From Ceriagrion tenellum (taxonomy: Eukaryota; Arthropoda; Insecta; Odonata; Coenagrionidae): a stretch of 64,000 nt of DNA. Location: positions 57,321,136 to 57,385,135 of the forward strand of contig OY720632.1 of the NCBI GenBank assembly GCA_963169105.1, given 5' to 3'. The notes beneath the pieces were generated by a model, which was given only the letters and a program-made list of their open reading frames with translations, did no database searches and was not told the origin of the DNA. A program made the translations under genes and the position numbers. Below, piece after piece: positions 1 through 11,051 of this stretch; the first letter of the stretch is position 1, and each line of letters starts with the position of its first letter.

Positions 1-2790
1 GCCGTTCTGTCAAATATTGAATAAAAACTGAAGACCCTTGGATATCAGCTTGCTCTACTTAGAGCCAAGGCTATGGTGCTCCATTAACCTTTGAGATATG
101 TTACTACTTCTATATTACGTTGGGCACTTCCAGACCAGTTTCCATCCAAATCCTTCCTTGCCGAGCAATCGATGGTGATTACAGCCTCTCAGTTCTTAAT
201 ATTTATGTAATTTAATTGGTCCCTCTCTACTTTCTCGCAGACGGTTCCCTTCACTCACCATGTGTCTATCGCGTGTCTCCTTTATCGTCTGTCTTGTCCA
301 CCGTTGTCATGCCATTGCTAATTTCTTCATCCCATCCTCCCTCAGCCTCGACCCCGACCTCATTGTGCAAACCACGCCACTCACTGACCTATTCTCGTCC
401 CTATCACTACCGGTTCCCATCCAAGTGTTCAGTTGGCCCCGCTCCGTACCTCTCTCCAATTTCCCTCTCTCCATCTTTCAAAACGAAGTGTTCATTCTTG
501 AAACCCTAACCTGAAAACCAATGTATCAGTCTTCCTCCAGTACTTTCCTTACTTTTGTCTGGATAGTTCGGTAGGGTGGACACATTTGCCAGTTTAAAGT
601 GAGAACATCTGCCTCCTTTGACAATGGAAGTTAAGTAACTCTGTATCTTACATTATTTTCCTTAGTGCTATGCATTCTCTTCGATTTTACTCCGTTTTTA
701 GCTGGGAATAATATAATTATGCATTAAAATATGTGTGAGGAAAGTTTTTTCAACAATTAAATGAATACCGAGTTCAAGTGTATTACCTATTGTGAAAAAG
801 TAACGTAAAAAAGTTACTGCGTTAGCCCGTAAGCGTTGAGGTAAATCGTGGGGAACGAAGATGGCCAACTGGCTGCCCATTCAGCCTACGTTACAGCGTT
901 AAGCATTGATTTCAATTGCAAGCTCCGTCTTATACCTTAGTGGTGTCTTCCAATAACCTCTTCTTGGCTCTCCGCATTCCCTCCTCCCCGCACTTCTCTC
1001 TTTCCAAGCGCCCGTTCTCTTTTTCCTCTCTCCACCCTCTCTCCATTCCTCCCTCCCTCTCACACCTTCTTACTCTTCCTCCCGTTCTCCGTCCTTGCCC
1101 TAGTCTTTTCCCATAACCTTTCCCTCGCCGCTTTCCGTTGAGTCAGTATTACTCCGAGGAAGGCTATTGCGGTGCCACTCGGGTAAAACAAAATTCCTTT
1201 GTCATATGACTTGCGTGTCTTTCTGCCAGACCCATGACACTCGGATATAAATGCCGCTTTTCACCAGGTAAACTATGTCCATACTTATGTTGTGGGCGCT
1301 GGAATATGCGAGGGCGAAGGTAAGAAATTAGAAAGGGATACATTTTACTATCTATCGCTCATGCGTTTGGGCGGTCATTTTAGCCAATCTCTCCTCGGTG
1401 CGATACAAGTCTTACTGCTTATCCATCCATGCGTCAGAATTTACACTAAATTTCCTTATCTTAAAGGTGCGAAAAGTAGTTCAAAGAACTGAGGAAGGGT
1501 TATTTTAATAATTTCAAAGACTTTCTGTAACTAAAACGGAGTCATCCGTTTGTGATTGCGCGAGTGTGTGAAATTCCCGGTGAAAGTAACAATCGTCTGG
1601 TATTAAATATCTGAATATCTTGACTCATATTATCACTAAATCTCTTGAGATTTGTATCCTGCGAGAGATTTAAGGGAAAAGAAGGTGGTAACAGTGCTGC
1701 TGAAGATTTTTTCGCCTATTTTAGGTCTCCATTGTAAATATAGTATAGAATTTGGCCTCAGAAATTTCTTGTAACATATTTTGCTTCAAATAGATCTCAT
1801 GCCCGCCTTTAATTTGAGGATTTAGCAAATTTATCATGTGATTTTTTTCTTTTGATTTAAGTTTTTCACATTTCTGTATTTCTTGGAGTAAATGAAGGTA
1901 GACGAAGATATGAGTCGGGAGAAATCGGTGGTGAAGAATAAGAGTCGAGGTGGAATTTCGAGTGCCTTCAATGAAATTACGCTCTCGGGTGCGACATAAG
2001 GAGAGGAAGTGGGTCGATGCAAGGAGATGGTGGATTGGAAGAGCCCTCGGGCGGTCTTTCTAACTCTCTGCTAGTCGAGAGCGACAGACTCACCGAAAGC
2101 AAAGCTAAGAAAAGCAGCTCATGGAGTTGTAGAAGGTATGAAATTTCTGCCGTCGACGATGGAGCGGCTGGTATGCGTGCGTGGATTTCGATTGCAAGTG
2201 TCACCACGTCTTAAATCGTGTCTCGTCTTCCTGCCATTCCTCCTGTCCCAGTCTTTTCATCCTTTTCAGTTAACCTTCCTCTTTCGACCGTTGCTTGTTT
2301 TCCTAAAATAGTTTTTAACGTAGTATTTATTGTGCTGTGTCAGTAAATGACCTCTCGTAAACGAATTAATTTTTCTTTGAGAAGCGTGCTGAAAGAACGG
2401 CATTTACTGTTATTCTTATTTACAATAAACAGAAAGGCGTAACATGGCCATTCTTGGCAAACCAAAGAGCAACTATTCTTTTTATTGCACAAATGTGTCA
2501 TAAAATTCAGCAATTTTACATAATATATCCTGGCGGAATCAGTATCTGTGTAGATTCAAGCATTTATTATGGTTTAGTTTTCGGAATCAAATGTATGAAT
2601 AATCCAAGTTTTTTTTGTCATTCTACCCTCTCTTGTGTGGAAGTATAATGGAAGACAATGAATCGCCAAGACTGTCATCTCGTAGAAGGTACATAACGAG
2701 TGAAAGACGGGATTCAAAAGCAATAGAAAAACAGATGAATTAGAAAGCTAGATACATTTGAAAAGAGGGAAAGACTAATAAAAAGGAAAA
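1..2790. other. Gene-free stretch with pyrimidine-rich tracts
   Basis: I recognise no gene here. The plus strand is strongly C/T-biased at about 216-510 and 945-1115; these tracts give short open frames in several overlapping frames but no family resemblance. A pyrimidine tract ending in TTTCTCGCAG at about 238 would serve as a splice acceptor but has no clear exon after it. A weak acceptor/donor pair at 1267-1320 is listed separately. Confidence 0.5.
1268..1319 (+). other. Weak candidate cassette exon starting with a donor-like GTAAAC
   Basis: A short pyrimidine run (CCGCTTTTCACCAG) ends in AG at 1266-1267 and is followed directly by GTAAAC. A good donor, AAG followed by GTAAGA, lies 52 nt downstream at 1320. 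This resembles the stronger junctions at 6674 and 55229. The pyrimidine tract is short, GTAAAC is only a moderate donor, and two frames are open but match nothing I know. Chance is a real alternative. Confidence 0.2.
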
Positions 2791-3008
2791 TTATCTAGAC
2801 CTTTAAGCTAAAATAAAATTTTCTCACTTGAAGCTTCTTCCCTTAATCCTGTTTGAGCCACCAAACTTCATTATGGGTGATCTTCGTCCATCCAATGTGA
2901 TTCAGAATGTATAAAAATGAAAATAATCTATCCATTTAAGTTTAAATATAATTTAATCGTTTGAAGCTTCTTCCTCCAGCACTCTTTGCGCCACCAAACT
3001 TCATTACG
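2791..3008. repeat. Two-copy tandem duplication, 133-bp period
   Basis: Two diverged copies lie head to tail. The first begins near TTATCTAGACC at 2791, the second near TAATCTATCC at 2924. Both contain TTGAAGCTTCTTCC (2828 and 2961) followed by CCACCAAACTTCATTA. The period is 133 bp and the copies differ by many substitutions, so the duplication is old. No coding potential or element ends are visible. Confidence 0.75.
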
Positions 3009-6000
3009 GCATAGAAACTTCTTCTACTTTAATTTCTGTTGCGTTCCTAGTCACGTTCTTTCCATGCCACTTCCTGACGTTTTATTCTTACTCTCGACAA
3101 CATAACTGTCGTGAATGTTTTTGCGACTATCACTCTCGCAAATAAGCATTTAAAGTAATCAAGGGTCCATGAAACATATATTTCCATTTAGTTCTGCTTT
3201 TACTTCTAGCATTTAAAGATTTTATCATTACCTGGAGGAAAATTTCACTTTGAGGACCTGGAAAAATAGAAATAATATTCCTCTTAACCTGAATAAGATG
3301 AGAGTAAGGTGTCGCAGAAGCAGTTGCAGCCGGTGAAATAAATTCTCGTTCTCAATGGACGTCGTTGTTCTGTATTATCTAAACCTTGCGCAGCTTCCCT
3401 CCTAGATATCAATCCCCTCCAAACATTCCGCCCTCTTTCTCTAAGATCTGGTGTCGCGCTTGTTCATCTAAATGCACTCTCCCATCACAAGTAACCGGAG
3501 GTATATTTTTCCTCTACCGCAATGCTTCAGCGCAGCTGACAGCACGTACGGGGACGGCACGTACGGCGGCGGAAAGGGAGCTGAGGAAAGGCTCGCTGCA
3601 GCGCACATCCGAGAGTGGGGAGCATGTGGACGGAGTAGAATGCACGCGCAGAGGTGTGGGTGAAAGACGGGCGAGGAAAAACTGACGATTTGAACTGGTA
3701 GAGGGGACGGAAATATGATGGCGGCTGCCTCTGACAGACCCCTGCTACCGGTCCCTTTTCTCCCAAACGCAGGGTATGGAAATGTGTGTAGGCAGGAAAA
3801 AAAAGACTTATGGATACTTAAGGGGCTGTGTCACTCATATATGGGAGGAAGCGAAAAAAAGAAATAAACCTTTCTTGACTTATACAAAGAAAAAAGAAAG
3901 AATATTTTCCTCACGGAGAAGAGAACATCGTGCCACTGAAGTGGGCGTCTTTATTTCATGATATACTCTCGGAATGGAGCGTGCGAAGCATTTCATGGCA
4001 TAAAAGGTGTCTGTTCTAAACAGAACATTCTGATATAGAGTCTGGGAAAAGATTGCACCATTTTTTATCATATGTTGCGAGGTAAAACATTATGACGGAA
4101 ATCATGCCAAAGATTATTTATTGGATAGGAGTTAAAAGCCTAGCATTTCTTTTCAAAAGCTTTCTTTGACTTATAAGTCCTAAAAAATGACAAAAATAGA
4201 GGAAGTTGTTGAATTGGGACTCAATAGTTTTGGGAAAAAAATACTTGGAGGTTGACGGAAAAACTTAAAAATTACTTCCATCCTGTCGTTTTCTTATAAT
4301 TACCTGCGATGTAATTCTGTCTCACAAAGCTATTAACTGTAACAATTTGTACTAATTTGAATGAGAACAGGTTGATGAGCTGGCAGTTGAGATCATTTAA
4401 TTTGAATGATAGAGAGTGGTATGGGGGGAACACGTAGAACTGATCCATAACTATGAATTATTGCCAATTATCCTCCAGGAACCATTCTATTTTCTACTCG
4501 ATAAAATCGTGTCGGTTTAAAAATAATGATTCCAATGGAAACTTTCAAGTGTAATGTCTATATCATTATAGCCTCTTGTAGCTGACCTTCTTCATGGCAC
4601 TAGTCTTCACCACCTATGCATTTGTGAACACCCCTTAGCATCCCACATCGTGGTTTTTTGGTAGTAACTCCTGTACTCCTTCAACTGAACGGATTCATAT
4701 CCTTCCCTCTGTAACATTGTGTGCGACCTCCGCCGAGCTATGTGGCTAATTTTAAGGTTATACGTGCTACGTTCTTCATGCCCTGATATGTGTGCACTTC
4801 ATTTATGTGAAACGGAAGTGTAAGAGAGCATTTATTGCGTAACTCCGAAGAACCAGTGATTAGGATTGAAAAGAATTATTATTTCGAAGAAGGTTTTTTT
4901 ATAATAATAATTTCTGATAATTATTTGACGAAAAAGGTTTTTGTGCATCGACCGACTCTTCATTTATGGGCAGCACATAGTCGTTAAACTTCGCAGTTAA
5001 AACAATTCCTAACCAGATAACTTTTACTTGCTACATCCACTCAGAAATGATCGGATTTGCTCACGGTCAGTTTGCAACCGGAACTTTTTCGGACGATAAC
5101 AGTCGATATTGAGGGAGTATAAGAATCATCATGTTACAGTTGACTTTTCTAAGGATCCGTATGATGCGAAAATTCAGAGAGAGATATGTATAAGAAAAAA
5201 AACTTTGAAATGCCAATTACTAGAGGGCTACACTTAATGTCCAAAAAATACTCTTGGTCTTTGGCGTTTAATACTTATCTGTCGACCAACCTTACGATTG
5301 AGAACTGACCGTAAATTGAAAGTGCTTTTATGAAACAGTGATTAACGGTATACCTGGAAATATGAATTGTTGCGTTTGCGTAGGTCTCTCAATGAAAAGT
5401 GGATCACGAGATGTTGTTTAGGAGTTTGTTGGTTTGAAGCGGATGTACCTTGCCATTTTCTCCAGCCCCGCATGCGGAGTTGCTTATCCTAAAACTCCTC
5501 ACGTGAAAACTATTCATTCCCTCATAAGAAAGGCACCCTCCCCTTTCTCCTTTCCATCTACCAACTTTCTCCTCCCTCTCACTCCTAAATCTTGTCTCCT
5601 GATGCACTACGTACTTGATGCCAGCGGTTACGGATCACACGTTCGATCAACATTAATATCCCATGAAAGTGACGGAGGACAGGCGTTTGAAGTGGACCTT
5701 GAAAATAAGAAGTGGATTTTTAGAGAAATAGAGAAACTTATCCTAAGTTAGAATTGACGGAAGTACGGTTTTTGAATGGGGTTGTTTGCTGGAGGAAGGG
5801 CATGTAGGTACAAAATGGGGTGACCAGAAGGGGTAAGAAATGGGGTGTGAGTCTTATTAAATAGCATAAAGGCATATGATTCTTGGAAAGATGGATTCTT
5901 TTTCAAAATGATGGAGGTGTTGTAGTCCAACAAAATGAACTGTGTCCCGGGAAATATGGATAATCAGGAGTCCAGAGGTAGAGCATCCATTGGGAAACCC

Positions 6001-6640
6001 AGATTACCCCTCTATACCTGTCTTACGATTTTTTGTTATTTTCAAATTATGACTGCTTTTCGAAATTTTTGGCCATATCGCATCCTCCAATAGATTTTTG
6101 CCAATAATGAAAAAAGAGAATGATATACACTCCTGATTATTTTTTCTAAATTAGCTGAATATTGCACCTTTCTGGTGCAAAAACATGAAGTTCCGCATAC
6201 CTCAAGCGTAGTGTCAAATAAATGTGAACAGTAATTTTTTTCTGAAACCCAAATTTGCCTAAATTTTCAAGACTTTTTGTAGAAACAATTGAGTACTTTC
6301 AAAAAATGGTAAAGAAAATATTTTTGATAATAAACATTATGCTGTAATTTAAATCGAATTCTCTCTACGGTCTCATTTTAAAACTTATCGAAAAGTATCG
6401 AAGTTTGAACAAATTGTCATTACGCATATAGTATCTATCACCAATAACAGAGGCATGTCTTTTAAATAGTGAAAACGTTCTGACCTAGGAAAATAGTTAA
6501 AACGTCCTGTTAAATAACTCCTGTTATTCTAGCTTAATTATTCCCTTGTAACTTCATTTCCATTCTTCTTGCCCATCAGTTTTTCTCATTTTCACTACCC
6601 ATTATCAGGACTGTTTATTTCCAAGACTCTGCCAAATGTT
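3009..6640. other. Gene-free stretch, nothing recognised
   Basis: AT-rich sequence with one GC-richer patch at about 3540-3640 that includes repeated CACGTACGG. The open frames (up to 105 codons at 5434-5751) show no domain, no consistent codon bias and no convincing splice context. Confidence 0.5.
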
Positions 6641-6673
6641 TCTTCTCACCATCTTCTTTTTTTTCTCTTCTAG

Positions 6674-6743
6674 GTGAGTGGTGCTTTCGACAAGGAACTG
6701 TCACTAAAAACGATGCCTCTACTGCGCGACAGATTTGTAAAAG
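6674..6743 (+). other. Candidate recursive-splice junction / 70-nt cassette exon
   Basis: A long pyrimidine tract (about 6640-6671, ending TTTTCTCTTCTAG) gives a strong acceptor at 6672-6673. It is followed without a gap by GTGAGT, a near-consensus donor, so acceptor and donor are fused as at known ratchet points. A further donor, AAAAG followed by GTACGA at 6744, would define a 70-nt exon. Seventy is not a multiple of three, so inclusion would shift any reading frame; frames 1 and 3 are open and frame 2 has an immediate stop. No host exon is identified on either side, so the parent gene is unknown. An ordinary small coding exon is the main alternative. Confidence 0.45.
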
Positions 6744-9700
6744 GTACGATTTGTTTTCTGCTGCCTTCAAAAACCGGAATCACCTCCAGATGATCTCCTC
6801 TTCTTTAATTGATCTCTGTGTTAGTATCATAGCACTAATTTCAGTGACATAGGTGAAGAGTCCATTTCCTCTATCAGAGGAATGAAAAAACCTTTTCTAC
6901 CCCAACTGGCTAACAAATGAACGAAGTTGCATTGTTCGATGTGGGTAGAGACAATTTTTTATGCCCCCTTCGCCGTCTTTGGATGTAAATTTCCATATAG
7001 CATATTTTACAAATGTATGGCGGTATTTGGAAATTATTTTACTGGAAATAATCCATGCCTCATAAAAGAGTCCGATAAAGAAGTTCAGTGCATTCATTCA
7101 GTAGGTTGTTTTAATCAATTATCGCAATATTTCTTCAGAAATAATATACCTTATTGAAGTATAAATTTTTACTTATTTACTCTTAAAATTATGTGAGATC
7201 TGAGGCATTATCTCAGGTATGAAGAGATAATTCTTTTGTTTTACCTTTCGAGCACAGGATTAAGTGCGCGCGTCATTTCCTTTTATTTGCCCCATCTGTC
7301 GGTGTCACATTGTAACGGAGCTTGATTGGCCATTTTATGCAAAAAACATTTCTTGATGGTTCCTTTCACATTATGTAATGTGCAGCAACTCACGGAATAA
7401 CGCAGCATACTCCAGCCTGCCTAAATTCATAATTCTACTTAGCTATTCACATTTATCTTGAAAAATGTTGATCACAACTTCAATGGTTTTTATCAACTTT
7501 GGGCTTCACTGTTGATTACTACTGATGACATATAAATATATTAAGGTGTTATTTGTTGCTATTCATACCGCCTTTACGGTGAAACCCTCAGAATTAATAC
7601 CAAGTCGAATATATGTCGTCATACTGGTTAGGATTACGGGCAAACCTTTTTCCGGGCACTCCATTACTCTGCCAAAATATCTTAGAACTGCTCCGTCGCT
7701 GCGTCTTCCCGCATTTTACGAAAATTTTGTTATTCAAGCAGCTGGAAAGTTCTCTCGCGTTGTGGTCTTGCAGTGTTAATGCTAACAGTCGAGGAGCGCA
7801 GCACTCATTCCTCTCCTCTCTCCCCCACCCTCTCTTCCAACTGCAAACTCGCTCTCACCAGTATGACCCTCTTCTTTCGTTTATCATTTTTCTTTATCGT
7901 TGTATACCTTTCGCTTTGGAGCTAATTTTAGGCTATGTGGGAAAGGGTATGTTTTTATATCTTTGCTGGGTTGATGTACGCGGCAATAAATTAGTTTTAC
8001 CTATAATGATAATTGAATCGAAAACATGGATCCCTGCTGTTTACGCATTTGTCGTCAAGACTTATGTTTAAGATAATGGAAATTATGCTTCAGTTTTTTG
8101 AAGATAAGTATTCTTGTTTCAGTTATTGGTTGAGTCTATGGATTACTCAAAGTTTAAGTTTGGATTTGAAAAGTATAATTGTGGAGAAACGTTTGACTGA
8201 GAGGACAAAAAGCGCTGAAGTGGATCTAGAAAATTTTCCTTGCTTACCGTTAACTCCAATCACTCGGTGCTTTCCAATCACGCACCCTCGTTAAGCTCGG
8301 CCAATTTTATTTAGTTCATGTCGTGTTTCGTTTGCATTTTTGTTATTAACACACCTAAAAATCTTCGCCGTGGAATGTGCGCTAGCGTGCGCAACTTTTG
8401 ATAGTGGTGAAATATGTACTCAGCTGTGGATGCAGGAATGTTCCGATGTCTATGAAAATTGTGGTGATTGCTTGAAAAAAGTTATAGTCCTGAGTTTTAT
8501 CTTTGAACAGAGGAGACCCTATCTTCATACGAATTTCTTCCCGCCATTGTACAAGAGCATAAGCACAGATATTTCCAATCGTCTACGCGCTCGTATGCAC
8601 CCATCTGGTACGATGTGCGCTTACCTGCGTAAGGCGGTGATTGTAAGGTGCCGAATAATTGTTACCTGGCATCATGTCGCACACTATGCGTAATTGCTGG
8701 GCTAGATTCTTGGACAGAATTTATTCTTCAGAAGCTTTGTTAAACCCAATGTTGGCCCTCATCTCTTTAAGTCCGCTAAGTACCCTCTCAATTATGCTGG
8801 AAATTTCTCGCACATTTACACCTATCTTTCTAGTAATAGCATTAGTTCATGTGCAAAATGACTGTTGATGTTTCTTTGGTAAGTACGTTAAAGGTGATTA
8901 AACTTTTACCTACTGAAAAGTTCTTCTCGGAAAAAGACAGTTTTTTATATTTTTGTGCACCCTCTTTGGGTTATATTGAACTCTCGTGTTTAATCCGGTA
9001 TTAATCTCGCCATTAAATGATGTCGCAATTCAGAATGTAAGTGTCGTGACCGCAGTGCTATCACCTGATATCAGGCCGATGGAAATGGGTTGCGATGAGA
9101 TATTAAAGGAAAAGATGTTAAGGAAAAGATGTAGAGGAATGAGACCTGGAATAACCGTGTATATGAATGGATTTAGGGACGATGGGACGTGTCTTTTTCA
9201 ATCTCGGTGTGGATTTGTAAAACTACCATGGTGATGTTTACTTCACAAGGGACCGTTTTTGAAGCCCCAGAGTTTTGAGCGACGTCGCACCGAGCTCTGG
9301 ATTAGGGAAATATCACATGAAGAGGGAAGAAACCATACCACGTCCAGTTTCGGAAACGCTCAGCGACGGTTTTCATCCAATCTGGTGATAGAATAAGATG
9401 TAGAAATCGTCGACAGAACGCGGCACGTTGACGGCAGAAGGGTATTAAGAAAACCATAAAACTGAGTATAAACCGTCTGTCTATGGTGCCTCTTTTATTC
9501 ACAGCGTAAACAGATTTACATCTTTTGCGTGCAATGCAAATTTATGTAGGGTTTCCATATTTATTTCCGCATCACGGCAGAACGCGAGAAATTTTTCTAC
9601 CAACCTTCTGGAGAACAGTGTGACAAAAGGTGCTCCCAGCAGTGATTAAGTAATTTAATTTTTTAAATAAATTATAACTACTGCTTATTAAAAAATTGGG

Positions 9701-10244
9701 GTTTAAGATTAAAAGTTTTGACAGAAAGTTCTGTTTTATTTTCCTCGGTTAAACTATTGTGGCGAACTCAACATGATCTGAAAATACACTATGCATTTGA
9801 TGAACATGTAAATGTGAAAATAAGTTAAATGTCATGAAGAGTGGTCAATCGCTTTGATAGTCATTCATTGCTTCTAGAAAGTTGCTATAGGTTCACCATG
9901 AAAGGTTAGGAATAAAATTATTTTCCTCAGTATGCTTGCCTATATCTTTTGTTTTACTGGGTGATGTAAATTTTTCCTATTCATTTACAATTATTATTGG
10001 GAAAATGGGAAAAAGAGACGGAAAGGAGAGAGAAGAAACTTAAGCATCCTTCGTTTTTAGTCTGAAATGGCGTTGAAGTGGAAAAGGGAATAAGGTAGAA
10101 TTTCCAAAACTGTTCATTGAGTTTTGCTAGAAGGGGTTTCAACAAAACCCACTTTTGGAAGAAGATAAAATGGCTGATGATGAAGGTAGGAAAAACTCGA
10201 AAGTAGTGTGAGGTTGGAGGACTTAAGAATTGATAAAATTTGCA
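6744..10244. other. Gene-free stretch with chance open frames
   Basis: Open frames of up to 152 codons (7613-8071 plus) overlap one another in several frames and match no family I recognise. Their translations are hydrophobic and rich in Ser/Leu, as expected for AT- and CT-rich non-coding DNA. No element ends or RNA genes are seen. Confidence 0.45.
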
Positions 10245-11000
10245 ACACATTCACGTGGATAAAGGTTTCTCGGGTTTTCCACCGGCTGAGCAGGTCCACG
10301 GGGCCCAACGTTTCGGAGAACGACTTGTCCTCCATCATCAGGGGGGTATCAGCTTCCGAATGCCGTTTCCTCAATTTTGGCCGGTATATATAATCCTCCT
10401 CCCGGGTCAGGTACCACCTGATTGGCTGTGGCGTCTGCATGTTTTCCCGCCTTCACTGACGTATTTAATGTTGGCCACGATTGGTTTCCACGTGTTGCTC
10501 AATTGGAAACCTGCGTCTCTATTGATGTTTCTCGGCTGCAGACGGATCTCGATGGCTTCCTTAACGAGGCGATCCCAATAACCATGAGTGCGGCTGATTA
10601 TTTTGATCTCCTCCCACCGTATGGCGTGGTCCTCACCAATGCTGTGCTCCGCTACGGCTGACTTCTGCGGTTGTACCAATCGGAAGTGTCTCTGGTGTTC
10701 TTTCAGTCTTGTCTCGATGGTACGCCCAGTTTCTCCGATGTACATTTTTCCGCACTCACAGGGAATCTGGTAGACTCCTGGCGTCTTCAAGCCGACCGGA
10801 TCTTTTGCCTTAACTAGCAGCGCCTTCAGCTTTGGTGGTGGTAAATGTATTGTTTGGATGCTAAAGCGTTGAAGAATGCGTTGAATCTTCCCCGATATCG
10901 TTGACACGTATGGTAAAAAGGCTTTAGCCACCGGTTCCTCAGACGGCTCTGGTGTGCGGCTCCCTCTTGTCTCACGTGGCTTCAATGATATCGGACTTAC
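10245..11000 (-). mobile_element. 5'-truncated Penelope-like retroelement
   Basis: The element reads on the minus strand. It keeps the C-terminal linker and GIY-YIG endonuclease of a Penelope-like polyprotein, then about 160 bp of 3' tail containing a hammerhead-like core. The tail ends in a GGAAAACCCGAGAAACC-like stretch also seen, slightly changed, in the palindrome at 40273-40513. The reverse transcriptase that should lie upstream (above 11000) is missing, which is the usual 5' truncation of such insertions. Both ends are estimates; I found no target-site duplication. The open frame suggests a fairly recent insertion compared with the other element copies here. Confidence 0.8.
10304..10341 (-). 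ncRNA. Hammerhead-ribozyme-like core in the Penelope-like tail
   Basis: On the minus strand CTGATGA (10341-10335) is followed by a hairpin of seven base pairs, GGAGGAC with GTTCTCC, including one G-U pair and a five-base loop. GAAAC (10314-10310) comes next, then GTT and GGG. These are the conserved strands and helix II of a minimal type I hammerhead, a motif known from the terminal repeats of Penelope-like elements. The position that should read GUH after the short helix III reads GGG, so this copy may not cleave. Helix I is not obvious beyond a possible CCC/GGG pairing. Confidence 0.6.
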
Positions 11001-11051
11001 GTGGATATCAATGATATATCGATGCGTAACAAATAGGCACAATTGAAACAT
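10407..11051 (-). CDS. GIY-YIG endonuclease domain of a Penelope-like element (partial)
   Basis: This 214-residue open frame is the C-terminal part of a Penelope-like polyprotein. Residues about 46-90 (LPYVSTISGKIQRILQRF and following) match the linker after the reverse transcriptase. The GIY-YIG nuclease begins at about residue 91 with GVYQIPCECGKMYIGETGR, where GVY (92-94) and YIG (104-106) form the signature and the paired cysteines are typical of the family. It is followed by TRLKEHQ, SAVAEHS, DHAIRWEE and KEAIEIRL, the last holding the expected late glutamate. In intact elements this domain nicks target DNA for insertion. The first ~35 residues probably come from flanking DNA, so the annotated start is not a true start. 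No reverse transcriptase lies in frame, so it cannot mobilise itself. Confidence 0.88.
   Translation of the reverse strand: MFQLCLFVTHRYIIDIHVSPISLKPRETRGSRTPEPSEEPVAKAFLPYVSTISGKIQRILQRFSIQTIHLPPPKLKALLVKAKDPVGLKTPGVYQIPCECGKMYIGETGRTIETRLKEHQRHFRLVQPQKSAVAEHSIGEDHAIRWEEIKIISRTHGYWDRLVKEAIEIRLQPRNINRDAGFQLSNTWKPIVANIKYVSEGGKTCRRHSQSGGT

Noticed and set aside
7613..8071. 152-codon open frame, the second-longest in the window
   Set aside because: It overlaps other frames, has no recognisable domain and lacks a believable gene context; this length is expected by chance in 64 kb.
8615..8640. Minus-strand ACGCAG-GTAAGC junction
   Set aside because: Weak pyrimidine tract; within chance expectation.
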